NCBI GenBank assembly: GCA_001466705.2
Contig: LATX02000210.1
Location: 310,001 to 374,000, forward strand
DNA: 64,000 nt
Origin: Moniliophthora roreri
Taxonomy: Eukaryota; Basidiomycota; Agaricomycetes; Agaricales; Marasmiaceae
Direction of reading: 5' to 3'
How positions within the stretch are numbered: position 1 is the stretch's first letter; each line of letters opens with the position of its first letter. The translations under genes were made by a program, and so were the position numbers. The notes below the pieces were generated by a model, which saw nothing but the letters and a program-made list of their open reading frames with translations, was not told the origin of the DNA and did no database searches. Positions 12,334 through 24,128 of the stretch are shown one piece after another.

Positions 12334-13372
12334 TTATGTCAGCTCTATCGTCTCCTTGGGCTTGAACTTGCGTCCTGCCCGATCCGCTGAACGGAACCTG
12401 AACTGGTTTCCATGCAACTCAAACTCGATGTAGGGCGAGTTAAGCACCGTTGTCTTTCCCTGATCTATGGTAGCCACTGGGAACGGAGAATCGGAGGTAT
12501 GGGAGGGCGGGAGTGTCGAATAGACTGGTACCGCAAAGACGAAAATGCTGTTTTGCTTCGGTATCACTTTTGAAGGCATTAGCATCTGCCTGTATACAGG
12601 TGAATGCGCGATGACACCAACGTTTTATTTTATTTTCACGGGTGATTATTCTAACTGCATTCTCCGATTCGTGTATCACGATTCCGGAAAGACCAATGAG
12701 TGAAGGGCATTTGCTTTGTCGGACTATTTGATGGAGGTTAGACTGGAATAACTTGTGAGTTTAAAACTCACCTGTGATGATAGAACCATGAAAGTCAGCT
12801 TTGACTAGCTTGGGATGCATGCCAGAAGAGCTCGGGACGTCCTTTGTGGTCGGAACCTTGTTGGATGGTTGCGATAGTCCCAGCAGCTCCGACATGTATC
12901 CCATCCATAAGTGGTGCAGAGGCAGGAATAAATCGAACCTAACGGATGAAGACGTCAAGATAACGGGAAAAAGGCCCAAAGGACGACTGACTTTGCCTGA
13001 CTTTCATCCAGCTGCCATACGCCCTTTTCCTTTGCTTCTCGTCGACTTATAATACCCAGCCTCTTCTTTTCCTTATCTGCTACTCTTCTCTTTCTTTTCT
13101 CCTCACGTTCCTTCTTGGTTCGGCTTTCTCGTGCAGGGTTCTCGAGCAGGATTTTGCGACCATGAACACGGCTAGCATAAAGTTCTGCGGGATCTGATAC
13201 CTGGGTGACCGATGAAATGACGAAGGTCGGGACGAACGGTGTCGCGCTACTAAATTTAAGCCGTTGACCCTATACAATCCTTAGTTCCCTGCTGCGGGAG
13301 AATGCATGGATAAAACGTTACTTTTGCCTGCGGTAATTCTTGATAGATATCCACTGAATTCTTTTCAGTCAT
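12334..13372 (-). CDS. POP4: ribonuclease P/MRP protein subunit POP4 (Rpp29)
   Basis: RNA-binding subunit of RNase P and MRP in the nucleolus, needed for tRNA and rRNA processing. The spliced protein starts MTEKNSVDIYQELPQAK at ATG 13372. It has a basic segment (KKEREEKRKRRVADKEKKR), the family block FDLFLPLHHLWMGYMSELLG, then MHPKLVKADFHGSIITG. After an intron comes the Sm-like core with CPSLIGLSGIVIHE, ENAVRIITRENK and VIPKQNSIFVFAV. It ends with FELHGNQFRFRSADRAGRKF and ETIELT before TAA 12334-12336. The C-terminal block matches the conserved R-S-x-x-R-x-x-x-K-F-K ending of Rpp29. Five exons. Confidence 0.92.
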
Positions 13373-13793
13373 GGCGATATTCGTGGTGGTAGTGATCAGA
13401 CAGGATTATTGGGCGCTAAACGTGCTCGCAATTCTTATTTTTTTTTTTACGTTCTCACTTCAGCGTTCAGCACTCAACGTTGGGCGTCGCTCTTGAATGA
13501 GTCGTATGTTTCGCTGGTGGTCTTATAAAACGAGATGTAAGGCGGCAAGTATGAATTCGAATTATTCAGAAGCGATAGGTACGATAAATTGGCTTCACCA
13601 GGCATCCAAAACGTATTCCAACTTAGACACATGTAATGGAGAGTTATACCGGCTTAATGGCGAATCGGATGTGCGGGCTGTCGCGTACGATATAGATATC
13701 CAGAATGGCAGGGTTGCAGCGCGTTGTGGAACGGAACTGTTTCTTGCATGTGTGAAGGTTCATGGACGTTCATAAATAATCCATATTGAGGTT
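13373..13793. other. intergenic stretch between POP4 and NDUFA2
   Basis: Promoter region of POP4 and 3' region of NDUFA2, both on the minus strand. Contains a short T-run near 13438-13450. A plus-strand open frame from 13497 has no family signature. No gene supported. Confidence 0.4.
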
Positions 13794-14173
13794 TACGAGC
13801 CAATTAGCTGGGCTACTTTCGATTCTACATCGCTGGCAGAGAGGTTGTCTAGTTCAACATGCTTCTCGAGTCCCCGTTCTATTCCGAAAGCGCTTCAGAA
13901 CGAAATCGAGTCATAGACAAGATAGACACACACCGAATCTAGCAAACACTCTAGCAGGTGTTCCGTTTGCCTCTCGAATGAGAACAGGCAGATCTGGATT
14001 ATGTTCCTTTATCGTAGGATACCTGTTTAAGATGAATTGCCTGACCCGACGTTAGAAGAACTAGAATTCCAACGTCAGCCTACTCACCGGGTTCCAGCAG
14101 ACGCTTGACCACTCTGAGAGCACAGTATTCTAATCTCCCTCAAGGCTGGAGAGAAGGCTTTTGCAAAGGACAT
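13794..14173 (-). CDS. NDUFA2: NADH:ubiquinone oxidoreductase 10.5 kDa subunit (NDUFA2/CI-B8)
   Basis: Accessory subunit of mitochondrial complex I with a thioredoxin-like L51/S25/CI-B8 fold. Exon 1 starts at ATG 14173 with MSFAKAFSPALREIRILCSQ. After a 47-nt intron follow QFILNRYPTIKEHNPDLPVL and IREANGTPARVFARFG; after a second short intron AFGIERGLEKHVELDNLSA and VAQLIGS with TAA 13794-13796. The pattern LREIRI, then RY, NPDLPxLIRE, AR.AFG, V.L.NLSA is that of NDUFA2, and the length of about 100 residues is normal. The gene was found by splicing only; no single exon gives a long frame. It is divergent from the RAX1-like gene, 140 bp away. Confidence 0.9.
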
Positions 14174-14313
14174 TTTGAGCTGGGTCGGACCAGTCGAGAA
14201 CGGAGACAGAGGATCTGCAGAGGACCCGCGTGGCCAGTGAAACGACACCTGCTGACTAACCCAGTTACCTTGTTTGTTGAACCTGAACCGCGTTGACAAC
14301 GCTCAGTACCGTC

Positions 14314-15652
14314 ATGGACGACGAGCAGCGACAGGATGACTGGGCCAACAACCGCAATAACAGACTCCCGTCATTTACAGAGGTTCTTTCACGGAGAACT
14401 AGACCTCCAGTTGATCTGTTTATGTTCTAGTGCGTATTTTTTTTTCCCTACCGTCATGTTCAGTCACTAATACATACAATGTAGTCTATTTCTTCAACGA
14501 GAAGGTGCTGAAGATATTCTCGACTTTTGGCTAGACGTCCAGCAGCACGAAAACCTCTGCAGAGCCTATTTTAAGGACGTTAGAAAATCGGGTCGTACCA
14601 TCAAGGAAGATTGGCCGCAGTATTGGGATTATGCTCGTCGACGGGGATCCATCTACGGTACCGTTGTTGGCCTGCACCCTCAGGATGCTCTCGCGACTAA
14701 GAGAAGCACTGCGAGTACTGGAGACATGCTCAGCGAGCAGGACAAACGCAACCTTGCCGCAACGGACGAAAAGGGTCGTTCCACATCGCCTAGGCCAACC
14801 CCTGTATTGTCCGACCAAACTCATGTCGGGTCCACATCTCCTACGAATGAGCCCTTTGCTCGCTCGACGACGCCATTTTCCTTGTCGGGACGCACCCCAA
14901 CCCTTTTCAACATGAAACGTGCATCACGCGCACCAACAGTTATTCCACGGTCCTCAGCCATCACACGACTCGACCTCATTGCTTCCGCTGAGAGAATCTA
15001 CTACCGATATCTCTCTCCTGCAGGAAATACCGTCAACTCTCAGGAGAATCACGAGATTTACCTGCCACCGTCTCTCCGCATTCATTCCTTCCCGCTCAGT
15101 TCATCTTCCGAGCCCAAGACCCAAACTGAGCTCGCCATCATGGCTCAGATACCCGATATGTTCCATGCACAGAAGGAATACTGCTTCCGAGCCATGGAAC
15201 AGGATGCTTTCCCGCGATTTTTGCGGGCAAAGGCCTTCGGGAATCTGACTCCCGTTTCGTCTCTTGTAAGGCTGATACTCGGGCTAATAATACTGTGGAT
15301 TGGCCTTGCTGTGGCCTTCTCGCTCGTATTCTTGGATGTCCAACCCAAGTCGAAACGTTTCTTCGTAAGTGATAGTTACTTCCGCACGATACAAGCTCTG
15401 AAGAATCTTATCCAGTTGTTTATCCCATTCACCTTTGCTATTCTCTTCCTCATCTCACACCAGTATGAGCTGGACCCCATCCTCGTCTTCCTCGGGCAGT
15501 CTGAAACTACGCCGTTCAGAACGCTTCGAATCAAGGAGCCCTATGTGAAGAAGCTTCTCCTTGGACGCGCGATATGGGTCTCTGTCCTGGTTGCTGCCTT
15601 CGTGACAGCCTTGACACTCATCTTCTGGGCTGTACCAGGCCACCGATTATAG
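14314..15652 (+). CDS. RAX1: RGS-domain membrane protein, RAX1-like
   Basis: Exon 1 (14314-14429) starts MDDEQRQDDWANNRNNRLP; a 55-nt intron joins exon 2 at 14485, which is open to TAG 15650-15652. The N-terminal half holds an RGS-like fold (LFLQREGAEDILDFWLDVQQ, with later AEQRIYYRYL-type and FLRAKAFGN blocks). It is split by a Ser/Thr/Pro-rich insert (RSTSPRPTPVLSDQ). The C-terminal third has three membrane segments (LILGLIILWIGLAVAFSLVF; FIPFTFAILFLISHQY; IWVSVLVAAFVTALTLIFWA). This layout of RGS plus three C-terminal helices is that of yeast RAX1, a plasma-membrane landmark protein for bud-site selection. In a filamentous fungus the role would be in polarity or G-protein signalling (inference). 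Confidence 0.85.
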
Positions 15653-16173
15653 TCCCCGAGCCACATACATACTGCGGGGATCTCGTCATTCCCCGCTCTG
15701 GAACCCCTTTCTGTTCATCATTCACGACTACCCTTTGACGCCCTAAATTCATATCATCACTATAATTATTCTCTTTTCATTCGATACCTCTGCAGTTCTT
15801 GTATCTTCTCCATCGCGTCATGTTATCGTTTTGCAATCTACAATGTTGATGCGTTATCGATTTCTCGGATACCCAGACATCACTATAAGCCGACCCCTTC
15901 CATTCATTAGTTCGCCATTCCCGAGTTTACTTACCGTCTGTCCTCTTTATTTCTCTTCCTTCCAGTACGTACGTTTGTTGAGCAGTGTATTCTTTTTCAT
16001 ATTTGGTATCCTATTGATGTCGGACTTTTTTTTTTTTTTTTTTGGACAGGCATATTTGACCTTTTTTTTTATGTTCTATATGTTTGCGTTCACGACCCAA
16101 AGACCAGTTAGTGCGGTAGAGATCAATTCAAGGCTACACTGCACAGGTAGCGTAGTGGCTTGTACACATTGAG
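15653..16173. other. intergenic stretch between convergent genes
   Basis: 3' region of the RAX1-like gene, pyrimidine-rich, with a 17-base T-run near 16028-16044. No gene supported. Confidence 0.5.
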
Positions 16174-17531
16174 TTAAACTAGACTGATTGTCCGTATGGG
16201 ACGCAACCTCTTCGTCTCTGATTCCGACACCTTGTAATAGGAATCTGATCCTAATCCAACAACCACGATGATCAGTGTCGGTATAATACCCTGCGGTGCA
16301 GGTATCAGTCAGTAAGGCAATGTATGGTATAGTTGATATGAGGCACCTACCATGATTTGAGCAAAGCAATCTTGCACCATTAACTATATAGTGGCTGGTT
16401 GAGGTGACAATGAAACAAACGAAATCAATTTTGCGAGTCTTACCGCTGAGCCCTCAGTTGAATCCTTCCTGCAAAGGACCAAGAAGATGATGAAGCATGC
16501 TGAATTGGCTATGCCGGTTTCTAATCTGTAATGCCTCGTAAGTTTGGAGCGAACAAGACCGACATGAAGTTCTGTGCTCACGTTATAACGAACGCTCGAG
16601 AGTACCGTCGTAAAAAGTCTGGTTGACGGGCGAATATAGTTCGTATCGCGGGTCCCATATAGTATAGCCGACCAGCTAGATCAAAATCACATCGATCAAC
16701 TTGCGGAAGTTACCAATGCATTTACCTATTGACTTACCAGCCATCGCAGTCACATACAAGTTCGTTGCCAGCGACAAGGCGAAAAAGGAGGTTTTAGGCT
16801 GAATATGGGGGTCAAGGTCTCCTGCGCCGACCACTGTGGCTGTGTTAGTGCGGACATATCAGAAGACAATATCAGAAGACACTGAACTGGCTGTGACCAG
16901 CACCATCACAACCGCTGGTATGATGTATAGAACATCAAAATTCCAGATGGCGTGGCATCGGTATACCTATATTGACATCGTGATACAGTTCGACCCTGGG
17001 TTTTGAATGATACGCACCACGAGAGCATCAGCGAAGAAACTATCCACCGAAATCAACTATCAGCTGCACAAATCAAGCACAGGACTGGAACACCCACCCA
17101 TTCATCACATACGCAAATGTTTTGGGTGTGATTGTCGCGGGCCATGGTACTGTAGGACGGTGATGATGTTTTTTGCCGACGAACCTTACAAATGCGTCCT
17201 TGAACATGAACCCGACATGCAATGAAGAGAAAATGAAGATAAAAGTAGCCGTAACTAAGAAGACGGCATGTCCGGGACGCTTGCGTCTTGTGAGGAGGAA
17301 CAAACAGATAATAAAGAGAACGGTATGAAAACCTGCATGATCTTCAGCTAATGACCTCGAATGTGATAAGATCACTGACCATAGAGGAGAGTTTCAAGCT
17401 GACGGTTTGGTCAGCATGATTCTTCTATCAGCTGAACAATACTTACCCAAAGAGCAAGGAAGAAAGCCTTGGTTTGAGTCAGCAAAGACTTCAACCGGGG
17501 GAATAGATCATACCGTGGGTCCCCGCCTCAT
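16174..17531 (-). CDS. orphan multi-pass membrane protein of the Agaricomycete type
   Basis: ATG 17531 gives MRRGPT, spliced through a 46-nt intron to AFFLALW, then LETLLYG and FHTVLFIICLFLLTRRKRPG. Further exons encode VFLVTATFIFIFSSLHVGFM, YRCHAIWNFDVLYIIPAVV, and near the end ETGIANSACFIIFLVL. The last exon is AQIMGIIPTLIIVVVGLGSD, followed by a hydrophilic tail ending RTISLV with TAA at 16174. The word order ALW-E-LLYG, YRCxxIW, E(S/T)G, GIxPTLIxVxxGLG is seen in a large basidiomycete family of about seven-helix membrane proteins of unknown function. Middle exon borders are approximate. Confidence 0.75.
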
Positions 17532-17850
17532 GGCTGACAAAACTGGGGGGAGGGGGGAGGGGATGTGCTTTGGGTTCATATATGACCTAGAACTCTGTAA
17601 CCATCGCCACCACAGGTAGCCAATACGGTGAATCCGTAAACCTTGATCGCGCCAACCCAATGGCTTGAAAGATGGTCCAATCAAAAACGACATAATTTAA
17701 GGAACACTACGACCAGGCGATGCATGGTAGCAGACTGTTTCTTGATTGATACACTGCTCTAGGATATCTCTATATAGGGCTGTCAGGAAGCAAACGGGTA
17801 TCGTGGAAACCGACACCCACAAATACATGTATATATTCCCACAACGCCCG

Positions 17851-19007
17851 CTATTGCTCCTCGCCAGAAAAATATTCAGGAAGAACATAAGCGAGCTTCT
17901 TTCTATCCTCAAGTTTCTGCTGCGCCGCACGAGGCATGATGGAAAACTCCATGGAACCAACTTCCTCCAGCAGGAGCTCGACAGCACCGTCTGCACTCAA
18001 AGCTTGATGAAGATCGTCAAGGATGGAGGCGGCAACATGACGAGATGTGTCGGCGTTGGCTTTCAACGTTTTGAAGATCTCTGCAGCGGTGACGGTTTCT
18101 GAATGAGGTCGCCAAGCGTCATAATCTGTTGCTGTCGCAATGAGCGCATAACTGAATATCGCATGTTAGCAAGACATTCATACAATGACCGAAGAGAAAA
18201 CACGCCTTAATTCGGCTTCCCTCGCCAGTTTTGCCTCGGGAAGAACGCTCATATTGATGAGATCGCCTCCCCACTGCCTGTACATCAGGCTCTCTGCGCG
18301 GGTAGAGAACTGGGGGCCCTCCATGCAAACGATGCACTTGTCGGTGAAGAGCTTCACATCACGACCTTCTTCGTCCAAGGCCTTTTGTACTTTGCCTTCC
18401 AGCCACTTGACGAGCTTGTTACTGAAGGGATCACCGAATGAAGCGTGTGCGACGATGGTTGTTTCTTCAAAGAACGAAACGGGACGAACACCCTTGGTGC
18501 GATCGATAATCTGATTGGGTAAAATGAATGAACCAGGCGCAATTTCTTCACGTAGAGAGCCGACAGCAGAGAATGCAATGATAGCGCGAACACCAAGGGA
18601 TTTCAAGGCAGCAATGTTTGCGCGGGCGGGAATATTTGAAGGATGGAAGATGTGACCTATACCGTGTCTGGCCAGGAAAGCAACCTGGGTGCCTGAAGGG
18701 AGAGCGCAGACGACTATCGGAGAGCTAGGAAATCCCCAAGGCTTCCGAAAAAAAAAGGGTCTAAGTAGAGACGAATACTTGACGCAGTGCGCCCACATAC
18801 CGTTTCGGGATTAACATGTTTTCTGGAAATGGAGGTTATGACGATCTATGTGGGTGGTTGGTTGATAGCCCTTACACGAAAGTGAGATTGTCCAAGTGGT
18901 ACAAGCCACTTCCACCAATGACTCCAATTAAAACTGTGATGGTTTCCAGTCAGGTGCATGTTACCCAAGTCAAAGGGTCTCCACTCGCCTTTATCTGTGG
19001 AAGACAT
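17851..19007 (-). CDS. MTAP: S-methyl-5'-thioadenosine phosphorylase
   Basis: Splits methylthioadenosine into adenine and methylthioribose-1-phosphate in methionine salvage and polyamine metabolism. The start is at ATG 19007 ([14 protein letters not shown]), spliced to [19 protein letters not shown], which holds the phosphate-binding GGSG. Then follow [79 protein letters not shown] and [11 protein letters not shown]. These are the family's substrate and phosphate sites. The last exon ends PEYFSGEEQ with TAG 17851-17853. Length is about 310 residues, normal for eukaryotic MTAP. Six exons or so. Confidence 0.95.
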
Positions 19008-19397
19008 TCTGAAAGATTGAGATAAAATTTTTGCACGAATCGATCGGAAATAGGGTAACCCGTGGGAAAGCATCATATCAGGCCGAAATTGCGGAATAAT
19101 AGCCCAGTATTCTGCAATGAAAAAAAAAGTCGTTAGCTTCAGAGAGACGTAACGAAGGCTACATGTTGTGGTCAGTGGCTGACACGTCCTGGTGGTTGAA
19201 CGTTGAGGGGTTTGGATTGATGCTTGTGAATGTTTGGTTAAAGCCTTTGGGCAATTACGAAAGCGCTGGTGGTACGGGTCATGGACCAGAGGCTGTCTGT
19301 CTCCTGCACCTAGTACATCAAAGACTGAAAGACCAAGTACGGGTCCCATCCCTTTCTCCATTTTACATATTCGCCATGGCTGACAGGATTTACAGAG
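19008..19397. other. divergent promoter between MTAP and the proline-rich gene
   Basis: 390 bp between two divergent start codons. A short A-run near 19120. No gene supported. Confidence 0.5.
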
Positions 19398-20743
19398 ATG
19401 AGCGAAGAAGAAGACTTGAGAAAGACTGTCACAATCGTCTTTTGGTACCAGGCCAATACCGAACCAATTCGACTCCAGCAGACTGTTCCGAAATTTCCTT
19501 TATTTCAACTTTCTCGATTTCCTTCGCTCGTCTCAGACTTGGCTTTGACAGAGAATAATTATCTCGACACATATAATCATGCCTCTGGCCGCTGGGATCA
19601 GCACACCATCACCACTACCCGAGTAGTCGAGACCGATCAGAGGCTTTTGTATCGTATACGCCAAAGCTTATTACAAGGTCTTCGTGAAGATGAATGTCTC
19701 ACGCTGGACGAGGAGCTCGCCACGCAACCAAGACCTCAGACCAAGAGGCCTGCTCCAGAGAGTAACGAAGCCATTCCGCCGTCCAAGAAACGTATCTCCG
19801 ACTCTCATGGCGATGCTTCCTCCCCGAAACCTACCACCACCGCCACTGCTACTACTACCCCTCCACCTCCACCTCCTCCCCAAGCGCCCCAGACGCCCCA
19901 GACACCTGTTCCCATGTTTGCACGTCCTCCAGAGAACAGCTCTGGCTACATATATCAACCACAGGCTTTCTACAGCACAGCTGTGACTCCAGAGCCGATA
20001 ACATTACCCTGGCATATTCTCCATCCGCCTGCCGATCCAGCTCCTATCCCCTATCATCCACATCCTCCGCTCAAACGCTGGCCGAACGACTACACTGTAG
20101 CCCAACTCACACAAGGCTTCTACGCCCTCGAAGCGTTGTGCACGCATGCTCATGTCTTCGTTCTTACACCCGAAGGAGAACGTGTTAGCACCACCAGTCC
20201 CAATATGTCCCAAAAAACCGCTTTTGAGCGTGTCTTCGGCTCCAGATATGTCAAATCCACCGTCTGTCGTCATCGCGGTGTCTGGAGGCGTGCCCCTCGC
20301 GAAATCCGCGAGGAATTTGAGAGTTATGGTGATGATGAACGAGGCTCCTGGGGCGAATTCGTCAGACGTGTCGAAGGCAAGCCACCAGGAAAGTCTGTGC
20401 AGCATCCGACACATCCACCTATGCCACCGATGATTCATCCCGGAATTCCTAATGGTCAAGTCATGGCTATCGCCCCTGGGCAGCCAATACCCCCTCTACC
20501 CCCCAATCATGATCCTTCATTAGTGTTCCATCCACCTTACATGCCCCCACCGCTTCCGCAGGTACCCCGTGACGCTGACGCTAATGGCGATCATCGTAAG
20601 CAAGGTACTACCTCGCCCGAAGGAAGACCGTCCGGTGAGGCTTTTCCCCCGTTGCTGTTTGCTGTCGACACTAACCGAGGCTCTAAGCAGCGCCCATGCC
20701 TGTCTATGACCCAGCTCTCGCTCGTGCCGCAGTGGGAATCTGA
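19398..20743 (+). CDS. proline-rich hypothetical protein
   Basis: ATG 19398 opens MSEEEDLRKTVTIVFWYQAN. The first about 110 residues look globular, followed by a basic stretch (KRPAPESNEAIPPSKKR) that could be a nuclear signal. Then come a Thr/Pro-rich linker (TTTPPPPPPPQAP) and a second conserved-looking block (QLTQGFYALEALCTHAHVFV; FERVFGSRYVKSTVCRHRGV; GSWGEFVRRVEGKPPGK). The open frame runs to 20819, but a better model uses an intron at 20596-20690 (gtaagc, branch-like actaac, gcag). The protein then ends PPMPVYDPALARAAVGI with TGA 20741-20743. I do not recognise the family; the two blocks suggest a nuclear or regulatory protein only by composition. Confidence 0.7.
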
Positions 20744-20820
20744 CTCCCATTCACTCAAGGAGAAATATAAAATTTGGGTGTACCATCACAGTGTACCTGT
20801 AATTTATCATCCTTTGTAAC

Positions 20821-22258
20821 TTATAATATCTCCATTTCAAGGCTAGCCAGTAAGAACGCCGCCGCACCCTTTAAGTCGTTCAGGTTTATTTTCTGGCTCA
20901 CGTAGTACTATGAAATGCGATCAGGAGACTGAAGTAAAAAACGTAGAATTCACTCACATCGAATGTTCCGGTCTGATCCAAGCTGCCCACAATGACCGTA
21001 CCCTCCCAATCAAATGTTCCGTCCCCCTTTGGCGTGACAAAATTGTCGATTAGATACCCATATGCCTTTTGCGCGGCAGCAACTATACTCCCATCTTCAT
21101 CCGCAACAAAACCTAGCCTGACAGCCTTCAAGAGCGAATAAACAAACATGGCGCTCCCACTACTCTCAAAGTAATTTCTTTCACGTCCTGGTTGGGACAT
21201 GACAAGCCACCAAACGCCGCTTTGTGGATCTGCGGCATCACGTACGTGAGGTGCAAGGGTTTGCAGAATCTGGAGTATGGTGGCGTAGCCTGGGTTTTTA
21301 CCGGGAATAATCTCGAGTATGTCGACCAGGGCCATCATATACCAACCGAGTGCCCTATCCCAAACTTCTGGACTATGCCCCCTGTCAGGAGAAGCCCATA
21401 CTGCGGTATGTGAAAAGTCGTAGCCATGGTAGAGTAAACCAGGTGCCGAACTAGCATTCTGGAGCGTGTTCTCGAACATGAGATGGAACTGGTTTGTTAT
21501 ATCTGCCCATGCAGTTGTATTGTCGGGTTGAAATGCGGCCGTATATTGGGCATAGAATATGTCACCCATATAGATTCCGTCGAGCCACCCTACGGGGTGA
21601 AATAATCGAAGGAATGTCATAAGCGTTTAATCGCGTGTTTACCTTGATTGAAATATCGCTTTTTATGCCACAGTTGCCCCTGCGCCGTGCGTGGGTGTGT
21701 GGCCAGCTGGCTGCGAAAGACATCTGCGGCTTGTTTGTATTTCGTGTCCTGTGTCGTGTTATACCTGCATGCCGAGATTAGACAGAGCTATTTCCGAGCT
21801 GTACGGAAACGAACAGGTATAGAAAGCTGGGGCCCACACTTAATTAGCCATGAGAAATGATAGTTTCCAGGAAATAACGAGAGTCAAATGATACCGTAGC
21901 GGATCTAGCGAGTAGTCAGACAAGCTTTACAGATGAAATGATAAGCATGTGGTAGATCATAGCTGAGAAAAGAATAGACGTACACGTAGCTTCCGTGCGG
22001 AATGCCATCACCCGTGACAACGTTGTTCACGCCGTCGAGAATGTAATCATAATATGTCTGATTCCTGGTCCGCTCGAAAAGCTGTCGCAGACCCCACTGG
22101 AATTCACCATGCTCATAAGACACCAGTGCGTTCCCGCTGGAATCCAAGCCGTTGCCTTGTCCGCGAGCTATGATAGAATCTGCTGCCCAGACAGCGTAAG
22201 AAGAAGGTCGCGCGAAGGAAAGAGTTGCAAAGCCTAGGACAGGAAGGAAGATGATCAT
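20821..22258 (-). CDS. secreted GH105 unsaturated glucuronyl/rhamnogalacturonyl hydrolase, copy A
   Basis: Removes unsaturated uronic acids from products of pectin lyases. The first exon (ATG 22258) has a signal peptide, MIIFLPVLGFATLSFARP, then SSYAVWAADSIIARGQGNGL. The main exon carries the family core GWLDGIYMGDIFYAQYTAAF with the catalytic Asp region. It is followed by GLLYHGYDFSHTAVWASPDR, SPEVWDRALGWYMMALVDIL and GVWWLVMSQPGRERNYFESS with SSGSAMFVYSLLKAVRLGF. The short last exon gives YYVSQKINLNDLKGAAAFLL and ends at TAA 20821. It is a close relative of the next gene in the same orientation, with only about 170 bp between them. The 3' end lies 77 bp from the stop of the converging proline-rich gene. 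Confidence 0.92.
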
Positions 22259-22427
22259 TCTGGGCTCTACTATATGAATCGTTGATTGAGATTCTTATAC
22301 TTGCTGTCGATGCTACTACGCGGCCCGTCTTGCAAGTATGACGGGGGTCACTGGTCAGAGGACCGGAACGCGAAGGCTGGAAACCGTCTTCTTCATTGAT
22401 TCGAGGTCACCAGATGATACATGGTCT

Positions 22428-24068
22428 CTACAGCTCTTCGAATTCCAGACTAGCAAACAAGAAAGCAGCGACGCCCTTGAGGTCGTTTGTCTTCTTGTTG
22501 ACACTGATATAGTACTAAAGAGATTGTATGTCAGCGACATTGTCAATATGAAGACAAGGAATGAGCGAACCTCATAGGTACCGTTACCGCTCAGACTTCC
22601 CACCTACAGCACCAGATCAGCGACGGTGTCTAATACCCAATGAGCCCACATACCTCGACAGTATTCATCCAGTCCATAGTCCCGTCGCTCTTTTCCACGA
22701 CCCAGTTCGAAGTCATGTAGTTGTATGCCTTCTTCGCAGCCGCAATAACGCTCCCATCGGTGTCCTTGATATATCCGAGACGAACACCTTTCAAAAGAGA
22801 GTATACGAACATGGCTGACCCGCTGCTCTCGAAATAGTTCCCGTCCCGTCCGGGTTGCGTCATGACCAGCCACCAGACTCCGGAGGTGGAATCGGCAGCT
22901 TTGATAAGCGGGGGTACGAGATTCTGCAAAGCCTTGAGGATAGTGGAGTAAGCAGAGTTGGAAGTGGGAATGAACTCTAAGACGTCAACCAGAGCCATCA
23001 TGTACCAGCCTGTGGAGGGGTGGATTGAAATTTAATGCTGATAATTGTTTGTAGCCATTATGAATATTCACCTAATGCTCTATCCCAGATTTCAGGACAG
23101 TGACCACGGTCTGGCGAAGCCCACGAAGCTGTATGGGAATAATCATAGCCATGGTACAAGAGGCCAATGTAATTCGTGTCGTTCGACGCCTGAAGTGTGT
23201 TATCATAGATGAGCTTGAACTGCTTCTCAATATCCGCTTATAGATGGTTTGCATGTCAGTGTAAGAAGTTGGGAAGAACTGGACCGACCTTACACCAAGC
23301 AGTGGTATTTGTCGCTTGGAATAGTTTGGTATACTGCGCGTAGAACACGTCGCCCATGTAAATTCCATCGAGCCACCCTGTATTAGAGAATGAGCTACTG
23401 GCCAAGACGGTGACTATTTCGCATTTTCGATAGGTTCACCTTGGTTCGGATACACGAGTTTGTGCCAGAGTTGACCTTGTCCCGTGCGGGGTTGTCGATC
23501 TAACTGAAGGCGGAAGGTGTCGGCGGCCTTCTTCCATTTCGTGTTCTTCGTCTTTTCGTTGCTTGTCGAAAATCTTAATTTGGGAACTTAATTCCAGAAC
23601 ACTGAAGGACCTACAGGTACAAGAATGTCGAACCAGTCCTGTGGTGGAATCAGATGAGGTATAAAGCGTTGACGCAAGGAAGATGCGTACCTGATAGGGT
23701 CTAGTTGATAATCAGACATTCTGATGGAAGGCAACTAGCATAAGTCTCTTGGGGAAACGAAAGGAGCGGCCGACGAACTTGTAACTAGATGGGAGAGCGC
23801 CGCTGTCGGACACGATTGTATTGGCCGCCTTCAGCAAATGCTGGTAATACTTCTCATCTTTGGTTCTGTCATAAAGTCGTCGTAAGCCCAATTGGAATTC
23901 TCCATCGTCATATATGACTTTGGGGTTCCCGTTGGAGTCCAGCCCTGTACTTTGGCCGCGAGCAATGACTGAATCCGCTGCCCAGACTGCGTAAGAATCG
24001 GATCGAGCTAAGGCACGGAATTCGACAAAAGCAAAGAGTGTCAGAAGGTGAACCAGACAGTTCAGCAT
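22428..24068 (-). CDS. secreted GH105 hydrolase, copy B (tandem paralog)
   Basis: Same family and activity as copy A. ATG 24068 gives a signal peptide, MLNCLVHLLTLFAFVEFRA, then SDSYAVWAADSVIARGQSTG. Conserved blocks follow in the same order: GWLDGIYMGDVFYAQYTKLF, YIGLLYHGYDYSHTASWASP, the ALGWYMMALVDVLEFIPTS region, GVWWLVMTQPGRDGNYFESS and SAMFVYSLLKGVRLGYIKD. The last exon reads VNKKTNDLKGVAAFL and ends FASLEFEEL at TAG 22428-22430. Exon ends coincide with copy A where they can be compared, so the pair arose by tandem duplication (inference). An in-frame ATG 33 bases further upstream exists but would place charged residues before the signal peptide. Confidence 0.92.
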
Positions 24069-24128
24069 GTTGGGCAGCTGCCTCGTCAAGTTTTCATTCA
24101 CTGCAGCTTTTGAGCATCTACATCTTGG

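Noticed and set aside
16028..16044. T-run as a transposon poly(A) tail
   Set aside because: No flanking reverse-transcriptase frame or target-site duplication; fits a pyrimidine-rich 3' region.
17508..17693. Minus-strand frame from ATG 17693 as first exon of the orphan membrane protein
   Set aside because: ATG 17531 with a 46-nt intron gives the family-like AFFLALWLETLLYG start; the other frame cannot be joined in phase.
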